Source of the DNA: Gaiella occulta
GTDB lineage: Bacteria; Actinomycetota; Thermoleophilia; Gaiellales; Gaiellaceae
Length of the DNA stretch: 56,861 nt
Reading direction: 5' to 3'
Assembly (NCBI RefSeq): GCF_003351045.1
Contig: NZ_QQZY01000011.1
Location: forward strand, 1-56,861
This document shows positions 8,260 to 16,692 of this stretch, piece by piece. Positions within the stretch are counted from its first letter, which is position 1; the number at the start of each line of letters is the position of its first letter. A program made the translations under genes and the position numbers. The notes beneath the pieces were generated by a model that saw only the letters and a list, made by a program, of their open reading frames with translations, did no database searches and had not been told where the DNA came from.

Positions 8260-9174
8260 TCAGGACCCCGGCACCGGTATGGGGTAGAGCCAGCGCTCGA
8301 TCCCGTCGACGTGCACACCGGGATACGCCCTGCGGTACTTCGCGATCCTCGCGCCGGCGCCGGCGCCTTCGACGGTGCCCACGCTGAACGGCCTACCGAT
8401 GATCAGGTTGCCGTTGACGATCGAGAACTCGAAGCGGTCGAGCGACCGCACCGGCGGCCCCGCCGTGCGGTTGCCCTCGCCGTCGTACTGGCCGCCGTGG
8501 CACGGGCAGCCGAAGCTGGCCGCCAGCACCGGCTGCAGCTCGACGGCGGGCCCGCCGGGCGGCGTGTACTCCTTCCTGTCCTGCTCCTGGATGGGGCCGT
8601 TCGGCTGGACGGGGCAGCCGAGGTGGACGCAGCGCGAGAAGAGGATCGTGAAGCTGGGCTGCTTGTCCCTTGTGAGGCCGTTGTTGCGCACGTAGGCGGT
8701 GCGGCGGCTGACCTCGCCGAGCCCGGGATCCTCCATGAAGGTGGCGATCACGAACGTCCCCTCGGGGAAGTTCGTGATCGGCCCGAGGTCGACGTCCTTC
8801 GTCTTCACCGTCTCGCCCGCGAACGAGGGCAGCACGGCGAAGCCGAGCGACGGGAGCGCGACGCCCGCGCCGATGACGCCGCCGAGGCCGACGGTGGCGA
8901 GCGAGAGGAAGCCGGCGCGGCCGTAGGTCTCGCGGTGCTCCTCCTCGACGGCGGCCGGCTCCGCGGCGGGCGCGGCTGCGGCTGCGGGAGCATGCGCGGA
9001 GGCGATGTCGCGGACCCAGAGCGCGCCGAAGACGAGCGCGAGCGCGGCGCCGACGACCGTCGCGGGCCAGCTCACGACGAGGCCGACGAGCACGCTCGCG
9101 ACGCCGACGGCGAAGCCGATCGGCCAGAGGCTCGGCGCCGGGACGTGCGGCTTGTCGTCTGTGCTGTCGCTCAC
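8260..9174 (-). CDS. qcrA: Menaquinol-cytochrome c reductase, Rieske iron-sulfur subunit
   Basis: The 304-residue protein has two N-terminal hydrophobic segments, a third near residues 100-120, and a Rieske domain with the 2Fe-2S ligand boxes CVHLGC and CPCHGGQYD. It takes electrons from menaquinol at the Qo site and passes them to cytochrome c. An ATG at 9195 is in frame, but a promoter -10 box lies over it. GTG 9174 has a GGGGAG Shine-Dalgarno 6 nt upstream and is preferred. It is first gene of qcrABC. The extra N-terminal membrane helices are typical of actinobacterial Rieske proteins. Confidence 0.9.
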   Translation of the reverse strand: MSDSTDDKPHVPAPSLWPIGFAVGVASVLVGLVVSWPATVVGAALALVFGALWVRDIASAHAPAAAAAPAAEPAAVEEEHRETYGRAGFLSLATVGLGGVIGAGVALPSLGFAVLPSFAGETVKTKDVDLGPITNFPEGTFVIATFMEDPGLGEVSRRTAYVRNNGLTRDKQPSFTILFSRCVHLGCPVQPNGPIQEQDRKEYTPPGGPAVELQPVLAASFGCPCHGGQYDGEGNRTAGPPVRSLDRFEFSIVNGNLIIGRPFSVGTVEGAGAGARIAKYRRAYPGVHVDGIERWLYPIPVPGS

Positions 9175-9193
9175 GCTGTGCTCCCCGTCAGGC

Positions 9194-9223
9194 ATTCAAC
9201 CCACCCGCGCTCATCCCTGTCAA
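9194..9223 (-). promoter_or_regulatory. Promoter of qcrABC overlapping the ubiD stop
   Basis: On the minus strand TTGACA (9223-9218), an 18-bp spacer and TTGAAT (9199-9194) form a near-consensus sigma70-type promoter. The -35 box covers the TGA of ubiD (9222-9220), and the -10 box covers the in-frame ATG at 9195. The transcript should begin near 9187, which excludes that ATG and points to GTG 9174. Confidence 0.65.
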
Positions 9224-10734
9224 CGACGTAACAGCTGTGTCAACGTGCGAGCGCGCGCCTCATTCTGCACTGTGGCGCCGGCGCGCGCGTCGGGTATCCC
9301 CAACTCCGCCCAGCGCGCGTCGACGCGGGCCCGCACATCCGCGCTCATCTCGATCTCGGCGGGCCACGCGCGCGCACCCTCGGCCGGCCCCTTCGCGGTC
9401 GCGTCGACACCGATCTTGCCGCCGAACGCCTGCAGGGTCGTGGCATGGTCGAGCTGGTCGATCGGCCCCTCCGTGAGCAGGATGTCGCGCTTCGGGTCGA
9501 CGTTCGCGCAGGCGTAGAAGAACACCTGCTCGTAGTCGTGCACGTCCACGTGCTCGTCCACGACGACGACCGCCTTGGTCAGGCTCATCAACCCGAGCCC
9601 CCAGACGGCGTGCATGACCTTGCGGGCGTGGCCGGGGAAGCGCTTGCGGATCGAGACGATGACGCAGTTGTGGAACGCGCCGGCCGTGGGCAGGTCGTAG
9701 TCGACGATCTCCGGCACGCTCATGCGGATCGCCGGCAGGAAGATGCGCTCCGTCGCCTTGGCGAGCCACTCGTCCTCGGCCGGCGGCTTGCCGACGACGA
9801 TCGACGGGTAGATCGCCCCGCGGCGCATCGTCATCGCCGAGATGCGGAAGATCGGGAACTCCTCGGGCGGGGTGTAGAAGCCGGTGTGGTCGCCGAACGG
9901 GCCCTCGACGCCGACGTCGTCGCGGTCGACCCAGCCCTCGAGCACGATCTCCGCGTTGGCGGGCACCTCGAGGTCGACCGTCTTGCACTTGACGAGCTGC
10001 ACGGCCGATCCCTTGAGGAAGCCGGCGACCATGAGCTCGCCGATGTGCTTCGGCAACGGCGCGCTCGCGGAGTAGGCGGTGACGGGATCGAGCCCGAGCG
10101 CAACGGCGACCGGGATCCTGCCGTCGGGCGCGGCCAGCAGGTCGGCGCGGCCGTCCTTGTGGATCTGCCAGTGCATGAAGGTCGAGCGGCGATCGATCTT
10201 CTGCATGCGGTACATGCCGACGTTGCGCACGCCCGTCGCCCGGTCCTTCGTGATCACGGCCGGCAGCGTGATGAACGGAGCGGGATCGAGCGGCCAGCAG
10301 CGCTGGATCGGCAGCACGTCGAGGTCGACCTCGTCGCCAGTGAGCACGATCTCCTGGCAGGGCGCCTTCGAGACCTCCTTCGGCATCGAGTCGGCGATCG
10401 ACTTCAGCTTGCCGAGCGAGCGCACCTTGTCGACGAGGCCCTGCGGCGGTTGCAGCTCGAGGATCTCGCCGAGCATCTGCGCCAGATCGTCGAGCCGCTC
10501 GACGCCGAACGCCAGGCACATGCGCCTCTCGCTGCCGAACTGGTTGATCAGCAGCGGGTGGCGCGCGCCCCTCGGGTTCTCGAACAGGAGCGCCGGGCCG
10601 CCTGATTTCACCACGCGGTCGGCGATCTCGGTGATCTCGAGGTCGGGGTCGATCTCGGCGGCGACGCGGACGAGCTCGCCCTCCTTCTCGAGGAGGGCGA
10701 TCCATTCGCGCAGGTCGGAGGCGGGGGAGCGCAC
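9220..10734 (-). CDS. ubiD: UbiD-family prenyl-FMN-dependent decarboxylase
   Basis: Full-length UbiD (504 residues) starting DLREWIALLEKEGELVRV after a short leader. It carries the family prenyl-FMN/Mn region (VGMYRMQKIDRRSTFMHWQ) and EGPFGDHTGFYTP. These enzymes decarboxylate aromatic or alpha,beta-unsaturated acids with the cofactor made by UbiX. Next to qcrABC, and with mqnACE and ubiX nearby, the likely substrate is the prenylated dihydroxynaphthoate of menaquinone synthesis; this is inferred. The start is GTG 10734, 8 nt after a TAGACT -10 box. No UbiA/MqnP-type prenyltransferase is present in the window. Confidence 0.88.
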   Translation of the reverse strand: MRSPASDLREWIALLEKEGELVRVAAEIDPDLEITEIADRVVKSGGPALLFENPRGARHPLLINQFGSERRMCLAFGVERLDDLAQMLGEILELQPPQGLVDKVRSLGKLKSIADSMPKEVSKAPCQEIVLTGDEVDLDVLPIQRCWPLDPAPFITLPAVITKDRATGVRNVGMYRMQKIDRRSTFMHWQIHKDGRADLLAAPDGRIPVAVALGLDPVTAYSASAPLPKHIGELMVAGFLKGSAVQLVKCKTVDLEVPANAEIVLEGWVDRDDVGVEGPFGDHTGFYTPPEEFPIFRISAMTMRRGAIYPSIVVGKPPAEDEWLAKATERIFLPAIRMSVPEIVDYDLPTAGAFHNCVIVSIRKRFPGHARKVMHAVWGLGLMSLTKAVVVVDEHVDVHDYEQVFFYACANVDPKRDILLTEGPIDQLDHATTLQAFGGKIGVDATAKGPAEGARAWPAEIEMSADVRARVDARWAELGIPDARAGATVQNEARARTLTQLLRR

Positions 10735-10875
10735 GCACGCCCAGTCTAGGGACGCGTGCAGCGGCAGGCGCTGTCCAGGGTCCGCTCTTCGCAGGAGGAC
10801 GTGTTCTCCGACAGACCGTGGACGTCCGCGATCGCACGCCGCGAGGGCTTCCTCGCCGGCGTCGGAGCCCCGCTG

Positions 10876-11043
10876 CTAGAGGATGCGGCCGGGCTTCGAC
10901 GCCCTGCGCTTCGCAGCCACGTAGTGCGTCAGCTCGCCGAGCGCGATCACGGCGACGAAGATGAGGCCGACGACGAGCATCGAGAGCACGACCTTGCGAC
11001 CCTCCTCGGCGGCGTCGGCGAGAAACCACAGCGAAGCAAGCAT
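10876..11043 (-). CDS. Small membrane protein of unknown function, 55 residues
   Basis: The sequence begins MLASLWFLADAAEEGRKVV, followed by one transmembrane helix (about 19-36) and a basic tail (AAKRRASKPGRIL). It is not recognised. The ATG at 11043 is 7 nt after a TAGCAT -10 box, the leaderless pattern seen at known genes nearby, which supports its being expressed. It lies between ubiD and a gene following hemL, all on the minus strand. The 141 bp between it and ubiD hold the ubiD promoter and nothing else recognised. Confidence 0.6.
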   Translation of the reverse strand: MLASLWFLADAAEEGRKVVLSMLVVGLIFVAVIALGELTHYVAAKRRASKPGRIL

Positions 11044-11053
11044 CGCCGCGATG

Positions 11054-11593
11054 CTACCCCACGCGCAGGCCGTGCGCGGCATAGGAGCGCTCGACCGCCT
11101 CGTCGCCGGCGGCGGCGCGCGCGACCGCGTCGAGACCGGATGGATCACGCTCGTCGCGCAGCGCCGCGCGCGCGCCGTCGAGGCCGCCCTCGCCGAGGCG
11201 CGCGGCGGTCGCCGCCCACGCCTCCGCCTCGCCGGGCCCGCCCTCGGCGCGCGCCTGGGCGCAGAGCGAGATCAGCTCCGCCAGGTCGTGCACCGCCTCG
11301 ACGCTGCCGGTCGCCGCGATGCGAACGAGCCCGTGTGCGTAGAGGTAGTCGCCGAGCAGCAGCGCGGTGTCGTCGTCGGCGGGAGCGAACAGGCGCGAGC
11401 GGCCGTAGTGCAGCAGGTAGCCCTCGTAGATCGTCTCCACGCCGAGCGCGAACGCCGGGTCGCAGAGCGGCGAGAACACGAGCGCGCGCTCCCGTCCCGG
11501 CCCGGGGCGCAGCGACTCGGCCCACAGCGCGCTCTCCGCCGCCGCCTCCGCGGCGAGCGTCTCCCAGAGATCAGTGGCCGAAGAAGCCGCCAA
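11054..11593 (-). CDS. Conserved hypothetical protein downstream of hemL
   Basis: 179 residues, acidic and alanine-rich, probably all-helical and cytoplasmic. It is not recognised. The segment DDDTALLLGDYLYAHGLVRIA (about 93-113) faintly resembles the helix of polyprenyl synthases that contains GDYLFA, but no DDxxD pair is present, so no enzyme function is assigned. The only upstream start available is TTG 11593, which overlaps the hemL end by 23 nt; a later GTG is possible. Tight linkage to hemL and hemB suggests co-expression with haem synthesis genes. Confidence 0.6.
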   Translation of the reverse strand: MAASSATDLWETLAAEAAAESALWAESLRPGPGRERALVFSPLCDPAFALGVETIYEGYLLHYGRSRLFAPADDDTALLLGDYLYAHGLVRIAATGSVEAVHDLAELISLCAQARAEGGPGEAEAWAATAARLGEGGLDGARAALRDERDPSGLDAVARAAAGDEAVERSYAAHGLRVG

Positions 11594-12830
11594 CGGCCTC
11601 GATCGTGCGGTCGATCTCCTCGTCGCCGTGGGCGAGCGAGACGAACATGCACTCGAACTGCGACGGCGCCAGGTAGACGCCGCGCGCGAGCACGTGCCGG
11701 AACAGCGCCCCGTAGCGCTCGGTGTCGGAGCGGGCGGCGTCGGCGTCGTCGCGGACGGGCCCGTCCTGGCAGAACAGCGTCATCATCGCGCCGACCCGCT
11801 GCACGCAGCCGAACGGGGCGAGCCCGGCCTCGAGCCGCGCGCCGCGCGCCTCGAGCGCCTCGTAGACGGCGGGGTCGCGCAGCCGCCGCAGCACGGACGT
11901 GCCCGCCGCCACGGCGAGCGGGTTGCCGGAGAGCGTCCCGGCCTGGTAGACGTCCCCGACCGGCGCCAGCCGCTCCATCAGCTCGGCACGGCCGCCGAAC
12001 GCGGCCGCGGGCAGGCCGCCGCCGACGATCTTCCCGAGCACGGTGATGTCGGGCCTGACGCCGAACCGCTCCTGTGCCCCTCCGCGCGCGACGCGGAAGC
12101 CGGTGATCACCTCGTCGAAGACGAGCAGCGCGCCGCAGGCGTCGCAGAGCGTGCGCAGCGCCTCGAGGAACCCGGGTTCGGGCGGGACGACGCCCATGTT
12201 GCCCGCCACCGGCTCGACGATGATCGCGGCGAGCCCCTCGCCGTAGCGCGCGACCGCAGCCGCGACGGCGTCGACGTCGTTGTACGGGAGCACGATCGTC
12301 TCGCCCGCGACGCCGCGCGGCACGCCCGGCGTCGACGGGATGCCGAGAGTCATCAGCCCCGACCCGGCGCTCGCGAGCAGCGCGTCGACGTGGCCGTGGT
12401 AGTTGCCGGCGAACTTGATCAGCCGGTCGCGGCCCGTGGCCGCACGGGCGAGCCGCACGGCGCTCATCGCCGCCTCCGTCCCGGACGAGGTCATCCGCAC
12501 CATCTCGATCGACGGCACGGCGTCGACGATCTCCTGGGCGAGCTCGACCTCGCCCTCGGTCGGCGCGCCGAACGTCGTCCCGCGCCGCAGCGCCTCCTCG
12601 ACGGCGGCGAGCGTGGCCGCGTCGGCGTGCCCGAAGAGCAGCGGCCCCCACGAGAGCACCCAGTCGACGTAGCGGTTGCCGTTCACGTCCTCGATCAGCG
12701 CGCCGGCGCCGCTGCGCATGAACAGCGGCTCGTCGAGACCGACGGCGCGCATCGCCCGCACGGGCGAGTTGACGCCGCCCGGGATCAGCCTCCGCGCGCG
12801 CTGGTAGAGGTCGGAGCGCGTCACAGCCAT
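11571..12830 (-). CDS. hemL: Glutamate-1-semialdehyde 2,1-aminomutase
   Basis: PLP enzyme making 5-aminolevulinate in the C5 haem pathway; 419 residues, usual length. It starts [26 protein letters not shown]. It has the SSGTEA phosphate-binding segment (115-120), DEVITGFR (239-246) and the PLP lysine Lys267 in [10 protein letters not shown]. The ATG at 12830 overlaps the hemB end by 10 nt, so the two form an operon with consecutive pathway steps. hemA, hemC and hemD are not in the window. Confidence 0.96.
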   Translation of the reverse strand: MAVTRSDLYQRARRLIPGGVNSPVRAMRAVGLDEPLFMRSGAGALIEDVNGNRYVDWVLSWGPLLFGHADAATLAAVEEALRRGTTFGAPTEGEVELAQEIVDAVPSIEMVRMTSSGTEAAMSAVRLARAATGRDRLIKFAGNYHGHVDALLASAGSGLMTLGIPSTPGVPRGVAGETIVLPYNDVDAVAAAVARYGEGLAAIIVEPVAGNMGVVPPEPGFLEALRTLCDACGALLVFDEVITGFRVARGGAQERFGVRPDITVLGKIVGGGLPAAAFGGRAELMERLAPVGDVYQAGTLSGNPLAVAAGTSVLRRLRDPAVYEALEARGARLEAGLAPFGCVQRVGAMMTLFCQDGPVRDDADAARSDTERYGALFRHVLARGVYLAPSQFECMFVSLAHGDEEIDRTIEAVGGFFGH

Positions 12831-13777
12831 CGCGCGAGATCCTTCGCCCAGTAGGTGAAGATCAGGTCGGCGCCCGCGCGGCGGATCGCGACGAGCGACT
12901 CGAGCGCCGCCGCCCGCTCGTCGAGGTGTCCCGCCGCCGCGGCCGCCTTCACCATCGCGTACTCGCCCGAGACGTTGTAGGCGGCGACCGGGCAGTCGAA
13001 GCGCTCGCGCACGGCGCGGATGACGTCGAGGTAGGGGAGCGCGGGCTTCACCATCAGCGCGTCCGCTCCCTCCTCGAGGTCGAGCGCGCACTCGCGCAGC
13101 GCCTCGCGCACGTTGGGCGGATCCATCTGGTAGCCGCGCCGGTCGCCGAACGCGGGCGCCGACTCGGCGACTTCCCGAAACGGCCCGTAGAAGGCGGAGG
13201 CGTACTTGGCCGCGTAGGCGATGAGCGGCGTCTGCGGCAGCGCCTCGCGGATCGCGCCGACGCGCCCGTCCATCATGTCGCTCGGAGCCACGACGTCGGC
13301 GCCGGCCTCGACGTGGCTCGCGGCCGTGCGCGCGAGGAGCTCGACGGTCTCGTCGTTGGCGACCTCGCCGTCGCGGACGATGCCGCAGTGGCCGTGGCTC
13401 GTGTACTCGCACAGGCACACGTCGGTCACGAGCGTGAGCCCGGGCACCTCGGCGCGGACGGCGCGAAGGGCGCGCTGCACGATGCCGTTCGCGTCCCATG
13501 CCCCCGACCCGAGCTCGTCCTTCTCCTCGGGGATGCCGAACAGCAGGACGGCGCGGACGCCGAGTGCGGCGAGCTCGCCGCACTCGCGCACGAGCTCGTC
13601 GATCGATCGCTGCGCGATCCCGTCGAGCCCCGCCAGCGGGCGCACGACGCCCTCGCCCGGGCAGGCGAACAGCGGCATCACCACGTCGTCGAGCGACAGC
13701 CGCGTCTCGCGCACGAGCGCGCGCAGCGTCTCGGTGCGCCGCAGGCGGCGCAGGCGGGTGACCGGGAAGGCCGTCAC
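12821..13777 (-). CDS. hemB: Delta-aminolevulinic acid dehydratase (porphobilinogen synthase)
   Basis: Condenses two 5-aminolevulinates to porphobilinogen. 318 residues, with the zinc-type cysteine cluster Cys121, Cys123, Cys131 ([13 protein letters not shown]) and the Schiff-base lysines Lys191 ([13 protein letters not shown]) and Lys244 ([10 protein letters not shown]). This is the zinc-dependent rather than magnesium-only form. The start is GTG 13777, 7 nt after TACGCT, a leaderless start that heads the hemB-hemL unit. Confidence 0.95.
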   Translation of the reverse strand: MTAFPVTRLRRLRRTETLRALVRETRLSLDDVVMPLFACPGEGVVRPLAGLDGIAQRSIDELVRECGELAALGVRAVLLFGIPEEKDELGSGAWDANGIVQRALRAVRAEVPGLTLVTDVCLCEYTSHGHCGIVRDGEVANDETVELLARTAASHVEAGADVVAPSDMMDGRVGAIREALPQTPLIAYAAKYASAFYGPFREVAESAPAFGDRRGYQMDPPNVREALRECALDLEEGADALMVKPALPYLDVIRAVRERFDCPVAAYNVSGEYAMVKAAAAAGHLDERAAALESLVAIRRAGADLIFTYWAKDLARWL

Positions 13778-13826
13778 GGCCCGAAGCGTACGTCAGACCC
13801 GGTCCGCGACCGCGCCTCGTCGGCGC

Positions 13827-15011
13827 CTACGCCCCGCCGCCGGCCGCGCGCGGGGGCTCGATCCCGGCCTCGACCGGCACGACGGGGTCGCGCTCGTCCC
13901 AGCGCTCGAGCCGCACGCGCTCACCGAAGAACTCCCAGACGGCGCGGGTCGCCGCCATCGTCGGCAGCGCCAGCAGCACGCCGGCGACGCCGTACAGCTC
14001 CCCACCCGCGAGCAGGCCGAAGATGACGAGCAGTGGGTGCAGCCGCAGGGCGCTCGCCATCACGTTGGGGACGACCACGTGCCCCTCGACCTGGTAGATG
14101 AAGACGAACAGCCCCGCGACCCACAGCGCCGACACCGGATGGGCGACGAGCGCATAGATCACGGGCGGTACGGCGGACAGCCACGGGCCGATGTACGGGA
14201 TCACCTCGATCACGCCGGTCCAGACGCCGAACAGCAGCGCATAGCGGTCGGCGCCCGGCACGAGCTCCGTCGTGCCGAGCACCCACATGCCGACGCCCGC
14301 GCTGAGGCCGATCACCGTCGACAGGATCAGCTGGCCGCGCACGTAGCCGGCGAGCGCGTGCTCGATGCGCAGCGTCAGCGGCAGGCCCTGCCCGGGTGGG
14401 AAGCGCCGGTCGATCGCTCCCTCCAACCGCGGCATGTCGAGCAGCATGTAGATCGCGATGACGACGATGAGAACGAGGTTGAAGAGCGTCACCACGATCG
14501 AGAACGCCGCGCCCTGGGCGAACGAGATCGCGTCCTGCGTGTACTTCGAGATCTCGCCCGCGCCGAGGTTGTCGACCCAGTTCGTCGCCTGCTTCTGGAT
14601 CTGGACGCGCTCGAGGCCGTGGGAGTCGAGCCACGTCTGCAGCCGGCCGATGTCGTGCTCGGCTCCCGTCTTGCCGCTCGCGTCGCTCACCGTCACGTAC
14701 TCGTCGACGCGCTCGGCGGCCGAGCGCGTCTGGTCGACGACGACGGAGCCGAGCGCGAGCGCGACGAAGGTCGCGCCGGCCGCGAACACGAGCAGGACGA
14801 GCGCGACGGAGAGGCCGCGGGGCAGCCGCACCCGCTGCAGGTCGCGGACGAGCGGATTGAGCAGGAACGCGACCAGCGACGAGGTCAGGAACAGGAACAG
14901 CACGTGCCCGAGCGTCCCCGCGAGCAGCCACGCCAGCACGAGGACGACCGGGAGCCCGGCGAGCTGGATCCAGCGCGGCACCCTGATCGTCGGGCCTCGT
15001 GGCGCGGGCAT
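13827..15011 (-). CDS. AI-2E family transporter
   Basis: A 394-residue polytopic membrane protein with about eight hydrophobic helices, a soluble loop (about 85-150), and the family block GVIEVIPYIGPWLSAVPP with the later PNVMASALRLHPL. The AI-2E/PerM family exports small molecules or acts as sodium/proton antiporters; the substrate here is unknown. ATG 15011 is preferred over upstream in-frame starts because a TACGAT -10 box (15024-15019) ends 7 nt before it and the upstream residues are low-complexity and charged. Confidence 0.85.
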   Translation of the reverse strand: MPAPRGPTIRVPRWIQLAGLPVVLVLAWLLAGTLGHVLFLFLTSSLVAFLLNPLVRDLQRVRLPRGLSVALVLLVFAAGATFVALALGSVVVDQTRSAAERVDEYVTVSDASGKTGAEHDIGRLQTWLDSHGLERVQIQKQATNWVDNLGAGEISKYTQDAISFAQGAAFSIVVTLFNLVLIVVIAIYMLLDMPRLEGAIDRRFPPGQGLPLTLRIEHALAGYVRGQLILSTVIGLSAGVGMWVLGTTELVPGADRYALLFGVWTGVIEVIPYIGPWLSAVPPVIYALVAHPVSALWVAGLFVFIYQVEGHVVVPNVMASALRLHPLLVIFGLLAGGELYGVAGVLLALPTMAATRAVWEFFGERVRLERWDERDPVVPVEAGIEPPRAAGGGA

Positions 15012-15130
15012 GCGCGGGATCGTAGCTCGCCCCCGCGGCGGCGCGAGCGCCCGCGCGGACGGCGTCTCGGGCTCTGCTCGCGGGCGGTTGCGGTTGAGAG
15101 GGGCCGGAGCGTCCGCTACGGTGGCCTGCG

Positions 15131-15910
15131 ATGGCCACGCCGCGCTCCCGGCAAGCGGCCCGTCTCCGCGCACGCCGTCGGCGCGCCCAGCAACGGGCGC
15201 GACGGCTCGCCGTGATCGGGATCGTCGCCGCTCTCGCCCTCGTCACGCTGCTCCTCACCGCATTCGGCTCCGGCGGGCCCGACGGGCCGCTCACGGCCGC
15301 GCAGACCGTGACGGCAGTGCCCGCCGTGGCGGCCAGCGACGCTCCCCCCGACCCGGAGGTGCTCGCGACGGTGAGCAACCTGTCGATCCGGCTGCCCGTC
15401 GCCGCCGCGGCGGTGACCGCGGTCGGGTTCCACGGCAGCGCCGGCGACGCGATCGAGCTCCAGCCCGTCGGGCACCAGGCGAACGAGGGCCTGCTCGCAC
15501 GCCTGTGGCGCAGGATCGCGGGCGCGGGCGCGGGCGGCCCGGTCTGGTACCAGCTGGACGGGGCGCCCGGCACGGACGTCCTCGATGTCGGCGCCGCTCC
15601 GGGCACCGACGTCTACTCCCCGGTCGACGGCACCATCGTCGCGATCTCCGACGAGATCATCGACGCCCGCGCCTACGGATCGCGGATCGACGTCCGCCCG
15701 AGCGCGGCGCCTGCCGTCGTCGTCTCGCTCTCGCACCTTCGGGCCGATCCGTCGCTCGCCGTCGGCTCCTCCGTCCTCGCGGGCACGACCAAGCTCGGCG
15801 CCGTCGTCGACATGGCGGCGGTCGAGCAGCAGGCGCTCGCCGCGGTCGCGCGCGACCGCGGCAACAACGTGGCGATCGAGGTCCACCCCGCCGCGGGCTC
15901 GCTCCCCTAG
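15131..15910 (+). CDS. Membrane-anchored M23-fold protein lacking peptidase residues
   Basis: 259 residues: a strongly basic N-terminus (about 1-25), one transmembrane helix (27-45), an exported linker, then a lysostaphin-type M23 fold from about 135. The fold is recognisable in GTDVYSPVDGTIVAI, YGSRIDVRP, SLSHLRADPSLAVGS and GTTKLGAVVD. The zinc ligands are not present: the usual C-terminal HxH is replaced in NNVAIEVHP. It therefore looks like a non-catalytic envelope protein. ATG 15131 follows TACGGT by 8 nt, indicating a leaderless mRNA. Its TAG shares one base with the ymdB start. Confidence 0.7.
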   Translation: MATPRSRQAARLRARRRRAQQRARRLAVIGIVAALALVTLLLTAFGSGGPDGPLTAAQTVTAVPAVAASDAPPDPEVLATVSNLSIRLPVAAAAVTAVGFHGSAGDAIELQPVGHQANEGLLARLWRRIAGAGAGGPVWYQLDGAPGTDVLDVGAAPGTDVYSPVDGTIVAISDEIIDARAYGSRIDVRPSAAPAVVVSLSHLRADPSLAVGSSVLAGTTKLGAVVDMAAVEQQALAAVARDRGNNVAIEVHPAAGSLP

Positions 15911-16692
15911 TGAACGTCCTCTTCGTCGGCGACGTCGTCGGCCGGCCTGGTCGCGAGGTGCTGGAGCGGCGACTCGCGGATCTGCGGCGCGAGCTCGCCG
16001 TCGACGTCTGCATCGTCAACGGCGAGAACGTCGCCGACGGCGCCGGGATCACCCCGAAGCTCGCCGAGCGCCTGCTCGCCGTCGGAGCCGACGCGATCAC
16101 GCTCGGCAACCACACGTGGCGGCGCCCGGAGATCGCGTCCTACCTGGCAGGCTCGCAGCGCGTCGCACGCCCCGCCAACCTCGCCGCCGGCGCCGCAGGC
16201 GGCGGCCTCGTCGTCGTGGAGGCGGCGAACGGCACCGCGGTCGCGATCGTCAACGTGATGGGCTCGCTCTCGCTCGAGCCCGCACGCAGCATGTGGGAGG
16301 TGATCGACGGCCTCGTCGACGAGGCGCGCTCCCGGGCAGCCGTCGTCATCGTCGACGTGCACGCGGAGGCGACGAGCGAGAAGGTCGCGCTCGCGCGCTG
16401 GCTCGACGGCCGCGTGACGGCGGTGATCGGCACCCACACCCACGTGCAGACGTCGGACGCGCGCGTGCAGCCCGGAGGCACGGCGGCGATCACCGACGCG
16501 GGCATGACCGGCCCGCACGACTCCGTCATCGGCGTCAAGGCGGAGCTCGCGACGCAGCGGATGCGCACCGGCATGCCGGTGCGCTTCGAGGTCGCCGACG
16601 GGGGCGTGCGGATCGAGGGCGTGCTCGTCGAGTGCGATGCCGCTACGGGGAGGGCGACGGCGATCCGGCCGCTTCGCGTTCCCTGGCCCTGA
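15910..16692 (+). CDS. ymdB: YmdB-family metallophosphoesterase
   Basis: 260 residues with the full di-metal phosphoesterase set: GDVVGRPGRE, NGENVADGAGIT, LGNHTWRRPE, DVHAEATSEK and GTHTHVQTSD. YmdB (TIGR00282) hydrolyses 2',3'-cyclic nucleotides and in Bacillus affects biofilm and motility choices. The start is GTG 15910, overlapping the previous TAG by one base. Its last 50 nt overlap the 3' end of the convergent glycosyltransferase gene. The RNase Y gene that often neighbours ymdB is not in the window. Confidence 0.92.
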   Translation: MNVLFVGDVVGRPGREVLERRLADLRRELAVDVCIVNGENVADGAGITPKLAERLLAVGADAITLGNHTWRRPEIASYLAGSQRVARPANLAAGAAGGGLVVVEAANGTAVAIVNVMGSLSLEPARSMWEVIDGLVDEARSRAAVVIVDVHAEATSEKVALARWLDGRVTAVIGTHTHVQTSDARVQPGGTAAITDAGMTGPHDSVIGVKAELATQRMRTGMPVRFEVADGGVRIEGVLVECDAATGRATAIRPLRVPWP

